Part shown: positions 1 to 8,350 of the stretch, piece by piece
Position numbering within the stretch: position 1 is the first letter of the stretch
How the letters are laid out: every line of letters begins with the position of its first letter
Made by a program: the position numbers and the translations under genes
NCBI RefSeq assembly: GCF_945859825.1
Contig: NZ_CAMAPC010000008.1
Location: forward strand, 1 to 64,000
DNA length: 64,000 nt
Source: Pseudoalteromonas holothuriae
Lineage (GTDB): Bacteria; Pseudomonadota; Gammaproteobacteria; Enterobacterales; Alteromonadaceae
Direction: 5' to 3'
Notes under the pieces: generated by a model
What the model was told of the DNA's origin: nothing
The model's input: only the letters and a program-made list of their open reading frames with translations
Databases searched by the model: none

Positions 1-121
1 TAGTATGTAGCATGAGAGTTACCTCTTATATGTTTTGATTTAAAGATTCGACACCTTTTATCAAAACGGGTAACTCTCACTTTTTCAAGTTGATGTGTCA
101 GATCTTGTCTGAACTAATACA
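1..121 (-). mobile_element. Possible end of an insertion sequence (IS481-like), truncated by window edge
   Basis: Read on the minus strand, an ATG at 11-13 is preceded by a good ribosome site (AAGAGGTAA) and opens a frame beginning M-L-H-T before the window ends. From memory, MLHT is a common start of IS481-family transposases, but four residues are weak evidence. Upstream lie an imperfect hairpin (TGAGAGTTACC at 13-23 with GGTAACTCTCA at 69-79, plus GTTTTGAT/ATCAAAAC) and a TCAGA-TCTTG-TCTGA dyad near 98-112 of the kind found at transposon tips. The outer boundary near 121 is inferred. Confidence 0.35.
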
Positions 122-142
122 CCTAAGAAAGCTGGTTGTTTC

Positions 143-330
143 CAATAAAGTTTACATTGCTATTAAGTGCCTAAAATTAATAATGTCAGCCTTACGGGCA
201 AACTTTATTGTCAACAATAACTATTATGGGCGAACTTTAATGTCATTGCACAAGTGTTGAAAGTTGCAATTCGCGGATAAGATCCTGACCTTAGTCAGGA
301 TGACAGTTAGGTTGACAACTTAATGTCGAA
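143..330. repeat. Cluster of TnsB/TniA-type transposon-end repeats
   Basis: Two near-identical 18-mers, GGGCAAACTTTATTGTCA (196-213) and GGGCGAACTTTAATGTCA (228-245), sit exactly 32 bp apart. A related inverted copy, CAATAAAGTTTAC, begins at 143, and a quasi-palindrome, TTGACAACTTAATGTCGAA, covers 312-330. Spaced short repeats with an ACAATAAAGT or TGACA-N6-TGTCG core are typical of the ends of Tn7-like and Tn5053-like elements with DDE transposases, including CRISPR-associated ones. The last copy abuts the stop codon of the fic gene. No transposase of this type is in the window, so the element identity is inference. Confidence 0.45.
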
Positions 331-332
331 AG

Positions 333-1355
333 CTAGAGCCTGTTCGCTAACTCTTTGCCCGCTTCACTCAAAATATATCGCTGCAAACTGCTGGTTGGTT
401 TATCTGGTAACGTCATTGCTATCAGCCCTAGTTCAAGTGCGGGTTTGATATAACGCCCTTGAAACGACTTTCTATCTTTTAACTTAAGTGCCTGTTGTAA
501 AGAGATTCTGTCAACAGGTGCAGATTGCCTATCCAATACGAGCAATAGCTTTTCGACTTGGGGGGTGACTTGGGGGGGAGCTTGGGGGGTGTTCCGGCCC
601 CCATGATCTTGCAAGGTCTCTAAAATTACCTGCATCATAAACTCAATAAATGGCGCTGAGTCGGTGACAAGGTTGCTTGCGTTAATTACTTGATAATATT
701 CGTCTTGGTGATTATTAATAATACTTTCAACAGGCAATTGGCCCAAAATCGGTTGCCATTGGTTTAAAATCAATGTTTGCCAAAGCCTACCCATACGGCC
801 ATTACCGTCACTAAATGGGTGTATAAATTCAAACTCATAGTGAAATACACAGCTCTTAATTAAAGGGTGCTGATCTGTAGTTTTAAGCCAATCAAGTAGC
901 TGTAACATGAGCGCGGGAACGCGCTCGGCTTGGGGAGCCATATGCACAACTTGTGAACCTTTCATCACCCCAACATTGCCGCTGCGGTAATTACCCGCAT
1001 CATCAATGAGCCCTTGCATTAAAATTTGATGCGCGTTAAGCAAGTGCTTTGTATTGCTAGGCTGCCAATTTGCAAAGCACTCGTAGGCAGCGATGGCATT
1101 TTTGGCTTCTAAGATATCTTTGGGTGGGGCAATAACGGGTTTGCCTGCTAAAATAGCGGTGATCTGCTCTTCGCTCAGCGTATTCCCTTCAATGGCAAGT
1201 GAGCCTTGAATGGTTTTAATTTGGTTGATACGCCTAAGCTTAAGCGCTGTTTTTTCCTCAAAGGCACTCAAACGGCCCACTTGCTCGCTGATCAAAGCCA
1301 GTAAGTTGATGATTTTAGGTGTTAACGTAAAGGGTGGGGTGTAGGGTTTAGCCAC
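333..1355 (-). CDS. Fic-domain protein (class II, probable AMP-transferase)
   Basis: 340 residues. Fic enzymes usually transfer AMP from ATP to a hydroxyl side chain of a target protein. The complete catalytic motif HPFSDGNGRMGR is at residues 179-190. An N-terminal inhibitory-helix motif S-L-A-I-E-G-N is at 52-58, which puts it in class II, where the glutamate blocks productive ATP binding. The C-terminal ~80 residues look like a winged helix, joined by a proline/glutamine linker (about 262-272) whose DNA carries three long G runs on the plus strand. No antitoxin gene is adjacent, as expected when the inhibitory helix is built in. It sits beside transposon-end repeats and restriction debris, so it is probably horizontally acquired. 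The target is unknown. Confidence 0.85.
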   Translation of the reverse strand: MAKPYTPPFTLTPKIINLLALISEQVGRLSAFEEKTALKLRRINQIKTIQGSLAIEGNTLSEEQITAILAGKPVIAPPKDILEAKNAIAAYECFANWQPSNTKHLLNAHQILMQGLIDDAGNYRSGNVGVMKGSQVVHMAPQAERVPALMLQLLDWLKTTDQHPLIKSCVFHYEFEFIHPFSDGNGRMGRLWQTLILNQWQPILGQLPVESIINNHQDEYYQVINASNLVTDSAPFIEFMMQVILETLQDHGGRNTPQAPPQVTPQVEKLLLVLDRQSAPVDRISLQQALKLKDRKSFQGRYIKPALELGLIAMTLPDKPTSSLQRYILSEAGKELANRL

Positions 1356-1390
1356 TAATTCGCACTCTCTTTTTACCCAGCGATTGAAAA

Positions 1391-1940
1391 TTAGAATGAG
1401 CCATAAGTACTATTTCCTGCCCCTTGATAGTTTGCATAAACATGTTGATAAACCAGTAAACTCATGTTGGACAATTCGTCATTGATGTACGCATTGGTTG
1501 GCAACCAATATAAGCTATTTTTGATCATGACCTTTACTTGCGACTTAAGCTGGGTACTTTCTTGCCAGCGCTCTATTTTGAGTTTTTCTTCTTTAAGTCT
1601 AGCCAAGGTTTCTATTGCCACCTTTTTAACTTCTTTTTCTTCTTCGGCACTGAGCGATGGTTTTTTTAGTATGTCATAAATAGCCAGTGTTTCTTCATCT
1701 AGCCCTTCACGCAAAGATCGCTCCTGTTCGGGAGTCAAATCATCTTCCATTAAATCACACAAATCATCAAATGCTTTTTGCACTGCCTGAATATCTTTGC
1801 CTGCGTTATATTCAGCAATGATTGTTTTATATTTTTCGTAAAACTCTAAGCGTATTGGATTTTGTTTTACCATTTGCGCTAATTTTTGTTCAATGGCTTC
1901 TTTTAAATCAAAAACGATGGCATTTTTTGTTTTGATTTGG
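1391..1940 (-). pseudogene. C-terminal remnant of type I restriction endonuclease HsdR
   Basis: The readable frame from 1873 down encodes 160 residues resembling the C-terminal helical domain of type I restriction subunit R, with motifs such as RLEFYEKYKTIIAEYN and REGLDEETLAIYDILKKP. The same frame continues upstream without a start codon to about 1937 (NAIVFDLKEAIEQKL), so the methionine at 1873 is not a real start. The motor and nuclease domains of HsdR (normally about 1000 residues) are missing and no hsdM or hsdS is nearby. A one-base shift in a run of six A separates it from the upstream Mrr-like frame. It is a restriction-system fossil, or half of a frameshifted chimera. Confidence 0.7.
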
Positions 1941-2289
1941 CAAACGCGCGTCTTAACTTATCAAAATCTAAGCTTCCAAGGTCAACATAATCATCTTCAG
2001 TGACAGTGTTTGCTTTAAGTGCGTTTATTCCACGGGGCGTAATTACAACATGTGCTCTGCGAGTGGTTTCTAATAACCCTGCTTTTTTAAGATAAGTACT
2101 TGCCCAGCCCACTCGGTTATCAAATATACTCTGTCTGCCATTGGGCAATGTTTCAGTGCGCTCTTCATTCGTTAGATTAAATTGCTCAGCAAGTTGATTA
2201 ATAACATCTCGAAGTTTTATTTCATTGCCATTTGCTGCACCAGCTATTGCCAAAAAAGGGCGCATAAATTCTTGATAGTTGGGGAACAC
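1903..2289 (-). pseudogene. Mrr-type N-terminal winged-helix fragment fused to start of HsdR tail
   Basis: 128 residues. Positions 1-95 resemble the Mrr N-terminal DNA-recognition domain, including EERTETLPNGRQSIFDNRVG, WASTYLKKAGLLE and the ITPRG turn. The Mrr nuclease domain that should follow is absent. From about residue 105 (SLDFDKLRRAFAKS) the sequence instead resembles type I HsdR, and it then runs out of frame at an A6 tract. One extra A would join it to the HsdR tail downstream as a single protein of roughly 300 residues. It looks like a recombination product of two restriction genes, later frameshifted. A sequencing error in the homopolymer, or transcriptional slippage restoring the frame, cannot be excluded. 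Confidence 0.65.
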
Positions 2290-2391
2290 GGGCTGTCCTT
2301 ATTATTTTGCTTGCGACAGAATATGAGAAATCACCATAAAGCTCAATTATCACGTGAATAATACCTTTTATAGAAACTCAAAAATAGCGCT

Positions 2392-4518
2392 TTACTCTAA
2401 CACCACCACCTCTTGTTCTATTGCTATAAACTGCTCTAGCAATAGTTGTTGGTTTTTAATGTCAGTTATTTTCCATGCGGTGGGTTTGAGTGCTTTTAAG
2501 GTTTTTATAAATGTGCCGTTTGGGGTGTATTGGTTAAGTGCAAAGGTGGTTTTGTCTACGCTATATATATGCTCATTAGTTACCACCAGTGCTTTGGCAT
2601 TTAAATTATGCAGTGGTTGGCTGCCTGTTTTGCTTGGAATAAGTGAGCGGCTGAATACCGCGCCTTGCGTGGTGGTGTAAATAAGTTGGTTTTGCTGTGC
2701 CCATGCGTTTGCAGCGTTGTGAATGGGGTAGGGTATTAGCGTGTTGTGTTTTAAATCGAGTTGATGGAGCATTCTTGGCTTATGGCTACTGCTTAGTACC
2801 AATAATTTGTCTTTTTGAAACCAATCGAGTACTACATAAATAGGTTGGCGAGTATTGACTGCTTTGTGCTTGCCTTTTAAGTTGCTAATGGTGAGTGTAC
2901 CGTTGCTGGCCCATGCTAAGTGACTGCCATCAGGCGACCAACTATAATTGTTTACAGCGTTGGTATTATTGCTAAGAGCAAGAGGCTGTAGGTTACTTGG
3001 GTGCCATAACCAAAGTGTATCTAAGTCATTGCGGTTGGAGATAAAAGCAATATGGTGGCCATTTGGTTGAAAACGGGCAAGGCGCTCTTGAGCATGAGTG
3101 CGAGCTAAACTTGGGTAAGGGGTTGCAACGGTGTTTAGTTCAGGTTTAACTATTTGTAATGTTTGGCTATTTAAATTTATGTTGGCAATGTCTATGTCTT
3201 TTGTGCCTTGCACTGCCAGTAATTCACGCTTGTTTGGATGTTGTGTAACCGACACTAAGTTATGACTTGGTGAAGGTATGTGTGTTATTTGCCCATCAAA
3301 CGTTATCTTATAAAGCTTGCCATTATTTGCTGCAAGTAAGTACTTACCATTTTGTGCAAAATTGCCTGTTAGTAGTTGGTCATGTTTTTGCCAGTGTGAG
3401 CTTGGTAGCACGGTTTGTTGTTGTACTTGGCCTGCTTTATTAAGCAAAGTAAGCTGGTGTTCGGCGTTATTATTTTGGCTAAATAACGCAAACATTTGCA
3501 GCTGTTCATGGTAGTCAAAATGATAAATAGTATCAGAGTCATTGCTATATAGTGCTTTAAGCGACTTGTTTAAGTCGTTGTAGTGCATTAACTGATTGTG
3601 CTTATTATCTAAGCGTAAAAAGGCATACTGGTGGTTACCTAAGGCTTTTGGCGTTTGTAGTCTATTGGTTTGGCACTGATAACGGTGCTGCGGTGTTTGT
3701 GGGGTACCAAATGCTTTGGCAAAGTCTAAGGTGGCAATGGCCCAACAAGTTTGCAGTGTTTCTTTTGTTGAGGGCTGTGCAACAGGCTGCTTTTTATCAC
3801 AGGCGTTATGGGTGGTAAATACCAACTCTCGGCCATCGGGGGTAAAGCTCAGTGCGCCAAATTGACCAGCTATCGCAGTGAGTTGGGTTTCTTTTTTAGT
3901 TGAGAGTTCTTTGGCCCAAATATGGCTTTTACACGCGCCTGCATAGCGATTGAATACCACATATTGCGCATTAGGGCTAAATACTGCGTCAGATTCATGG
4001 GCGTCGCTTTGAGTGAGCGCCGTTATATTTGTATATGCTGCGGGGTGTGAGTTAGGCCAAAACACAAAGGCCAACACGGCTAGTATCAGCAGTAAGGCAG
4101 ATGGTACGAGCAGGCCCTTGGCATTGCTTATACTCGCAATATGATGGTTTGAGCGCGCGTGCTCATTATCATCATCTTGCCACTTAACCTGTGCCATAAG
4201 ACTGTAGCCAATTTTGGGATGAGTGGCGATGATGGAGGGGGCTTTGGCATCATCATTTAGCGTTTTACGTAAAATTGCAATGCAGCGCTGTAATGCATTA
4301 GGGACTACTTCACTACCTTGCCAAACTTGCTCCATTAATACTTGGTGAGTAACCACTTGCTGTTGGTTTTGTGCCAATACCTGCAATACTTTTAGCACTT
4401 TTGGTTCAACTTTTGTGTGCTTGTTAGCGTGTATGATCACGCATCGCGACAGGTCAATTTTAAATTCATTAATAAAAAAAATATGGCTGTGCGTCATTGG
4501 CTGGTTACTCAAATACAT
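2392..4518 (-). CDS. CadC-like membrane transcriptional regulator with beta-propeller sensor
   Basis: 708 residues. Residues 13-113 form an OmpR/PhoB-type winged-helix DNA-binding domain (VEPKVLKVLQVLAQN, then ALQRCIAILRKTLNDD and HPKIGYSLMA). A single membrane segment follows at about 135-155. The remaining ~550 residues lie outside the cytoplasm and contain WD40/TolB-like PD40 blades (FSPNAQYVVFNR, FTPDGRELVFTT, FQPNGHHIAFISN, WSPDGSHLAWASN). This is the architecture of one-component regulators such as CadC, with a propeller in place of the usual sensor. It is divergent from a secreted hydrolase gene across about 207 bp, so that gene is a reasonable target. The ligand is unknown. A second possible start is eight codons in, at 4497. 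Confidence 0.82.
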   Translation of the reverse strand: MYLSNQPMTHSHIFFINEFKIDLSRCVIIHANKHTKVEPKVLKVLQVLAQNQQQVVTHQVLMEQVWQGSEVVPNALQRCIAILRKTLNDDAKAPSIIATHPKIGYSLMAQVKWQDDDNEHARSNHHIASISNAKGLLVPSALLLILAVLAFVFWPNSHPAAYTNITALTQSDAHESDAVFSPNAQYVVFNRYAGACKSHIWAKELSTKKETQLTAIAGQFGALSFTPDGRELVFTTHNACDKKQPVAQPSTKETLQTCWAIATLDFAKAFGTPQTPQHRYQCQTNRLQTPKALGNHQYAFLRLDNKHNQLMHYNDLNKSLKALYSNDSDTIYHFDYHEQLQMFALFSQNNNAEHQLTLLNKAGQVQQQTVLPSSHWQKHDQLLTGNFAQNGKYLLAANNGKLYKITFDGQITHIPSPSHNLVSVTQHPNKRELLAVQGTKDIDIANINLNSQTLQIVKPELNTVATPYPSLARTHAQERLARFQPNGHHIAFISNRNDLDTLWLWHPSNLQPLALSNNTNAVNNYSWSPDGSHLAWASNGTLTISNLKGKHKAVNTRQPIYVVLDWFQKDKLLVLSSSHKPRMLHQLDLKHNTLIPYPIHNAANAWAQQNQLIYTTTQGAVFSRSLIPSKTGSQPLHNLNAKALVVTNEHIYSVDKTTFALNQYTPNGTFIKTLKALKPTAWKITDIKNQQLLLEQFIAIEQEVVVLE

Positions 4519-4725
4519 CTGGCTTCAGTTTATGGGCTATTAACTAAGCTGTCTAGCTTGAAAATACGCTTTTGGTTTATACGATTACTTTAAATAAGCA
4601 TAAAAAACAATAAATTAAAATTAATCAGCAAACCATCAGTATTTTATAAGCTTGCCATTGTGGTGTTAAAAGTACGCGATTGCATTTAATGCTTGCAGTA
4701 AAAACATCAAGTAATGAGTTGAAGT

Positions 4726-6261
4726 ATGCAAACATTAATTAAAACGTTAAAGCAGGTTGTTAGCAGTTGTGCACTGTTAGTGGTGTGTAATGTAGGTGTA
4801 GCAGCGCAAAAAGAGCAGCGAATTATTAGCCATGCCGTTGCAGCTTATGGTGGCGATGCGTTGCTGACGCTGCAAAGTATCAGTGCACGAGAGCAAGCTA
4901 ACCAATACTCTCAATGGCAAAGTAGCCATGCCTTACAGGGCGAAACTGTAAGCTATGTTAATGAACAACAGCGTATGCTGCTGATTGATTTTACCAAGCA
5001 GCACAAAGCATTTAAGCAAGTAACTACTCGGTTGGTAGGTAGTCACGGTAGTAATATGCCAAGTGTTATAGAGCGCTTATTTGTGGCTGATAAAGGATAT
5101 GTGATTGACCATGCGCTAAAGCAGTATCAACCAGCCAGTAATATAACGTTTGAAAATACTGATTTTACAGTGAGTGAGCAGTTAGATCCGCTTATTATTC
5201 GCAAACTCTATCAAGATAAAGCCGCCAGTAAATGGACCGATACGGCTTATATTCAAGGCGCGGCGCACGATGTATTAACCGTACATGAAGGCTCTGAGCA
5301 ACAATATATTGTCTACCTTAATCAACAAACTGGCTACTTGAGTCGGATGCTTACAGAGCGTGGCGGGCAATTACGCAGCTTTGACTTTTTAAACCACCAA
5401 CTGCAACAAGGCTTTGTATGGGCTCAACAATTATTTGTGAGCAGCAGTGAAGGGCCTATTTATCAAGCCTATTTGAGAGAACTCTCTTTTAATTCATTAA
5501 AAAGTCAAGCGTTTAGCCTGCCCAAAGCGTATAAAGTTAAGCCTAAAGACGTCCCTGTTGATGTATCAAAGCATACTTTTTTGCAACTAGCTAAAGGCGT
5601 GTATTTTATCGGCCAAGGTTGGGGTTACACATTATTTGTAGATGCAGGGGAGTATTTTATTTCAGCAGGCGCATGGCAAATGCACGCCAATGACAAAGCA
5701 TGGCAAAAAAATCTGGCTTTATTAAAAACCCATACTGGGTTAAATAAGCCTGTGGCACAGCATGTGGTCACGCACCACCATAGCGATCACATGATGGGGT
5801 TAGAAGACGTGATTGCACACGGTGCTGACCTTATTGTGCATCCAAGTGATATAAGTGCGTTACAAGCGCATTTAACAGCGCCATTAGTGGCACAGCGAGT
5901 GATAGCGGCAACCAATATGCATACGCTTGCAAGTAATAAAGTGGTACTAATTGATGTACCAAATAGCCATGCTAGTCATAATTTGGTGTTGTACCTACCA
6001 GAGCATAAACTATTGTTTAGCGAAGATATGTTTGGTAGCAGCTGGCAAAGCGGCTTTGACTCTCCTAGTAATTGGCCACATGGGGATACATACCACCGGC
6101 TTAAAATATTGACCGATAAACTACAACAGCAGGAGCTAGAGGTGTCAGTTTATGCCTCCTCTCATCATCGCCGGGTATTAACGCACGCAGAGATAGAGCA
6201 AGCATTAGCAATTGAACTGCCTACTAAAGCACAGTTGATGCAACGTGTTTTGGGCGAATGA
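4726..6261 (+). CDS. Secreted metallo-beta-lactamase-fold hydrolase
   Basis: 511 residues with a Sec signal peptide (hydrophobic 13-27, likely cut after VGVAA). The N-terminal half (about 30-270) is an uncharacterised domain. The C-terminal half, from about 285, is a metallo-beta-lactamase fold with the zinc motif THHHSDHMMG (HHHSDH at 350-355), a later SHASHNLVLYLPEHKLLFSEDMF block supplying further ligands, and a C-terminal SSHHR histidine. Members of the fold hydrolyse many substrates and this sequence does not fix one. It is divergent from the propeller-sensor regulator upstream, which may control it. The location is presumably the periplasm. Confidence 0.82.
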   Translation: MQTLIKTLKQVVSSCALLVVCNVGVAAQKEQRIISHAVAAYGGDALLTLQSISAREQANQYSQWQSSHALQGETVSYVNEQQRMLLIDFTKQHKAFKQVTTRLVGSHGSNMPSVIERLFVADKGYVIDHALKQYQPASNITFENTDFTVSEQLDPLIIRKLYQDKAASKWTDTAYIQGAAHDVLTVHEGSEQQYIVYLNQQTGYLSRMLTERGGQLRSFDFLNHQLQQGFVWAQQLFVSSSEGPIYQAYLRELSFNSLKSQAFSLPKAYKVKPKDVPVDVSKHTFLQLAKGVYFIGQGWGYTLFVDAGEYFISAGAWQMHANDKAWQKNLALLKTHTGLNKPVAQHVVTHHHSDHMMGLEDVIAHGADLIVHPSDISALQAHLTAPLVAQRVIAATNMHTLASNKVVLIDVPNSHASHNLVLYLPEHKLLFSEDMFGSSWQSGFDSPSNWPHGDTYHRLKILTDKLQQQELEVSVYASSHHRRVLTHAEIEQALAIELPTKAQLMQRVLGE

Positions 6262-7207
6262 GCACGATAGTAACAAATAGAGTGGTGTGGAAAATATTCT
6301 TATTGTATCTATGGCTGCTTGGGACTCCTAGAGACTAATGTGTCCACATGGTACGTAATTCTCTTTAAATTTTTCGCTGAAAGACTGCAAAGCAGTTACG
6401 ATTGATTTAAAGCATATTTACTGCTCTAACACTGAAGAAAAGCTCAGCTTGAGTGCTTTAGTGATACCTGAAATTGGCAATATCCATAAAAAGTAAGTTG
6501 TGGAATGTGCATTGGCAGAACTTAAATATCATATTTAATTACCCTAGGGACTTATATGGACTCCTTGCCAATGTCAAAAAGAAAGAGTTGAATAAATTAT
6601 ATGCTAGCTTATATACGGGCTCAAATTGAGGGGCTACCTCTGGCCTGTAATGTATTCGCACCTTCATGACTTCTTTGTTGAGCAGTTTATGCAACTTCAG
6701 ATGTATGGGCTCCTTAGTAAAAGTTTGGTCACTTATTACGTTACTCCCTAGGGAAATGGGAGTCCATACATCTGGAAAGTTATTTATACCACTAACGCTA
6801 TTGAGTCTCTCAACTGGGTTATTCGTAATGCCATTAAGAAATGGAAAATACTCCAAGTGATGACTCTGCTAAAAAATGGTGTACTTAGCCATCACTGAAG
6901 CCTCGAAAAAGGATTCATAACTGGCGTGCGGCAGTAGCTCGAAAAGCAGATTAAACAATGGCTGCTACACCCAGCTTAAACCACTCTATCTTTACTCCTG
7001 CATTAGGGCCTCACCATCAGGCACTTTTACCATCAACAACTCTACACCCACAATAAAAGAAGCAATGGGGTCAGAGATCTTGTTTTTTGCCTTTTGTTAG
7101 TAGCCTGCAGTGTTTGTAGTGCATAGGCACAATAAAGTTAAGTAGTATAGGTTGCATTTTTTGTTAGGTTCGTCATCATAAATGCAAATTTTTAGCTGAT
7201 AGAGCCC
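6262..7207. other. Intergenic stretch of decayed mobile-element DNA
   Basis: Nearly 950 bp without an intact gene. It contains a transposase relic (described separately at 6775-6954), an IS-tip-like sequence at 6541-6575 that recurs near 29381, and a GGAGTCCATA at 6750-6759 inverted relative to that tip. The phrase GCAATGGGGTCAGAGATCTTG at 7062-7082 resembles sequences often found beside transposon remnants. The ORFs that can be drawn here on either strand lack convincing starts and family resemblance, so I do not call genes. The last ~150 bp presumably carry the promoter of the NamZ gene. Confidence 0.6.
6775..6954 (+). pseudogene. IS256-family transposase, C-terminal relic
   Basis: In one frame from 6775 the translation reads KVIYTTNAIESLNWVIRNAI, the hallmark C-terminal block of IS256-family (Mutator-type) transposases. 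The continuation switches frame to give DDSAKK, then MVYLAITEASKK, then IHNWRAAVARKAD and a stop at 6952. All of these match the family order (DDSAKKVVYLA, then xxNWxxA), but they lie in different frames, so at least two frameshifts have accumulated. About 300 upstream residues of the enzyme, including the first catalytic acids, are absent. Confidence 0.75.
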
Positions 7208-8350
7208 ATGCGTTTTCTAATATTTTTACTTCTTTTCGCTTCTTTATATAGTCATGCTATTGAAGTTGGCGCTGAGCGTTACGGTCAATACCTTCCTTTA
7301 TTAAAAAACCAACGTGTTGCATTAGTGGTTAATCAAACGGCACAAACTCTAGACGGGCACCTGCTTGATAGCTTGCTCGAAAAAGGCGTGAACGTTCGCA
7401 AAGTTTTTGCGCCAGAGCATGGGTTTAGAGGCGATCATGATGCGGGTGCTAAAGTCGACTCATCAAAAGATGCAAAAACGGGGCTGCCAATTATTTCGCT
7501 CTATGGTAAAAGCAAAAAACCTTCAGCTGAAGTTTTAAAAGATATCGACACCATTATTTTTGACATTCAAGATGTGGGTGTGCGCTTTTACACCTACATC
7601 AGTACTATGCATTATGTAATGGCAGCGGCGGCTGAGCAGGGCATACAGTTTATTGTTTTAGACAGACCCAACCCGAATATTGCCTATATTGATGGCCCTA
7701 TACTGGAACCAGAGTTTAAATCTTTTGTAGGTATGCATCCTATTCCAGTGTTACATGGTATGACTGTCGGGGAGTTAGCTAATATGATAAATGCCGAAGG
7801 CTGGCTCAATGTTGACAAACAACTTGCTTTAACAGTCGTCCCTGTTGCTCATTACGATGCGAATATGGCGTATGATCTACCAATTAAGCCCAGTCCAAAC
7901 CTACCAAACGCTCAGGCTATTGCACTATATCCATCATTATGCTTTTTTGAAGCAACACCAGTATCAGTTGGGCGCGGCACTACTATACCTTTTCAGGTAT
8001 TTGGCCATGATAAGGTTAAATTAGGTGGTTTTAGTTTTATGCCAAAGCCCATCAAGGGCGCGGCGCAAAACCCAAAACTTAATGGCAAAGTTGCATATGG
8101 ATTAAATTTAACTAAGCAAAGCACGCATGGATTAAACCTAAAATGGTTTATCCACGCCTATCAGGCATTTGCAAAAAGTGGACGGGTATTTTTTAAACAT
8201 GAGCAATTTATGGATAAATTGGCGGGAACAGATAAGCTTCGTATCGCAATTAAAAACAATATGTCTTACAAGCAAGTAAAACAAAGTTGGCAGGCTGACT
8301 TGAGTGTATTTAAACAGCGTCGACAGCCTTACCTAATTTATGCACGTTAA
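7208..8350 (+). CDS. namZ: Exo-beta-N-acetylmuramidase NamZ family (DUF1343)
   Basis: 380 residues with a short signal peptide (MRFLIFLLLFASLYSHA), hence periplasmic. The family removes terminal MurNAc from peptidoglycan fragments. Visible family blocks are RVALVVNQTA near 36-45, FAPEHGFRGDHDAG at 67-80 (candidate catalytic Glu70), DIQDVGVRFYTY at 119-130 (candidate Asp122) and LDRPNPN. The length is normal for the family. The gene converges, with a 4-bp overlap, on an RpiR/MurR-type regulator, a pairing that fits control of MurNAc catabolism. The assignment rests on motif order; the catalytic residue numbers are inferred from characterised members. Confidence 0.85.
   Translation: MRFLIFLLLFASLYSHAIEVGAERYGQYLPLLKNQRVALVVNQTAQTLDGHLLDSLLEKGVNVRKVFAPEHGFRGDHDAGAKVDSSKDAKTGLPIISLYGKSKKPSAEVLKDIDTIIFDIQDVGVRFYTYISTMHYVMAAAAEQGIQFIVLDRPNPNIAYIDGPILEPEFKSFVGMHPIPVLHGMTVGELANMINAEGWLNVDKQLALTVVPVAHYDANMAYDLPIKPSPNLPNAQAIALYPSLCFFEATPVSVGRGTTIPFQVFGHDKVKLGGFSFMPKPIKGAAQNPKLNGKVAYGLNLTKQSTHGLNLKWFIHAYQAFAKSGRVFFKHEQFMDKLAGTDKLRIAIKNNMSYKQVKQSWQADLSVFKQRRQPYLIYAR

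Noticed and set aside
281-306. ATCCTGAC-CTTA-GTCAGGAT hairpin as a terminator
   Set aside because: It has no T run and lies inside the transposon-end repeats, so it is more likely part of mobile DNA.
6539-6860. ORFs of 105 and 64 codons on opposite strands in the IS relic region
   Set aside because: They overlap each other and the IS tip, have no ribosome site and resemble no family in their own frames.
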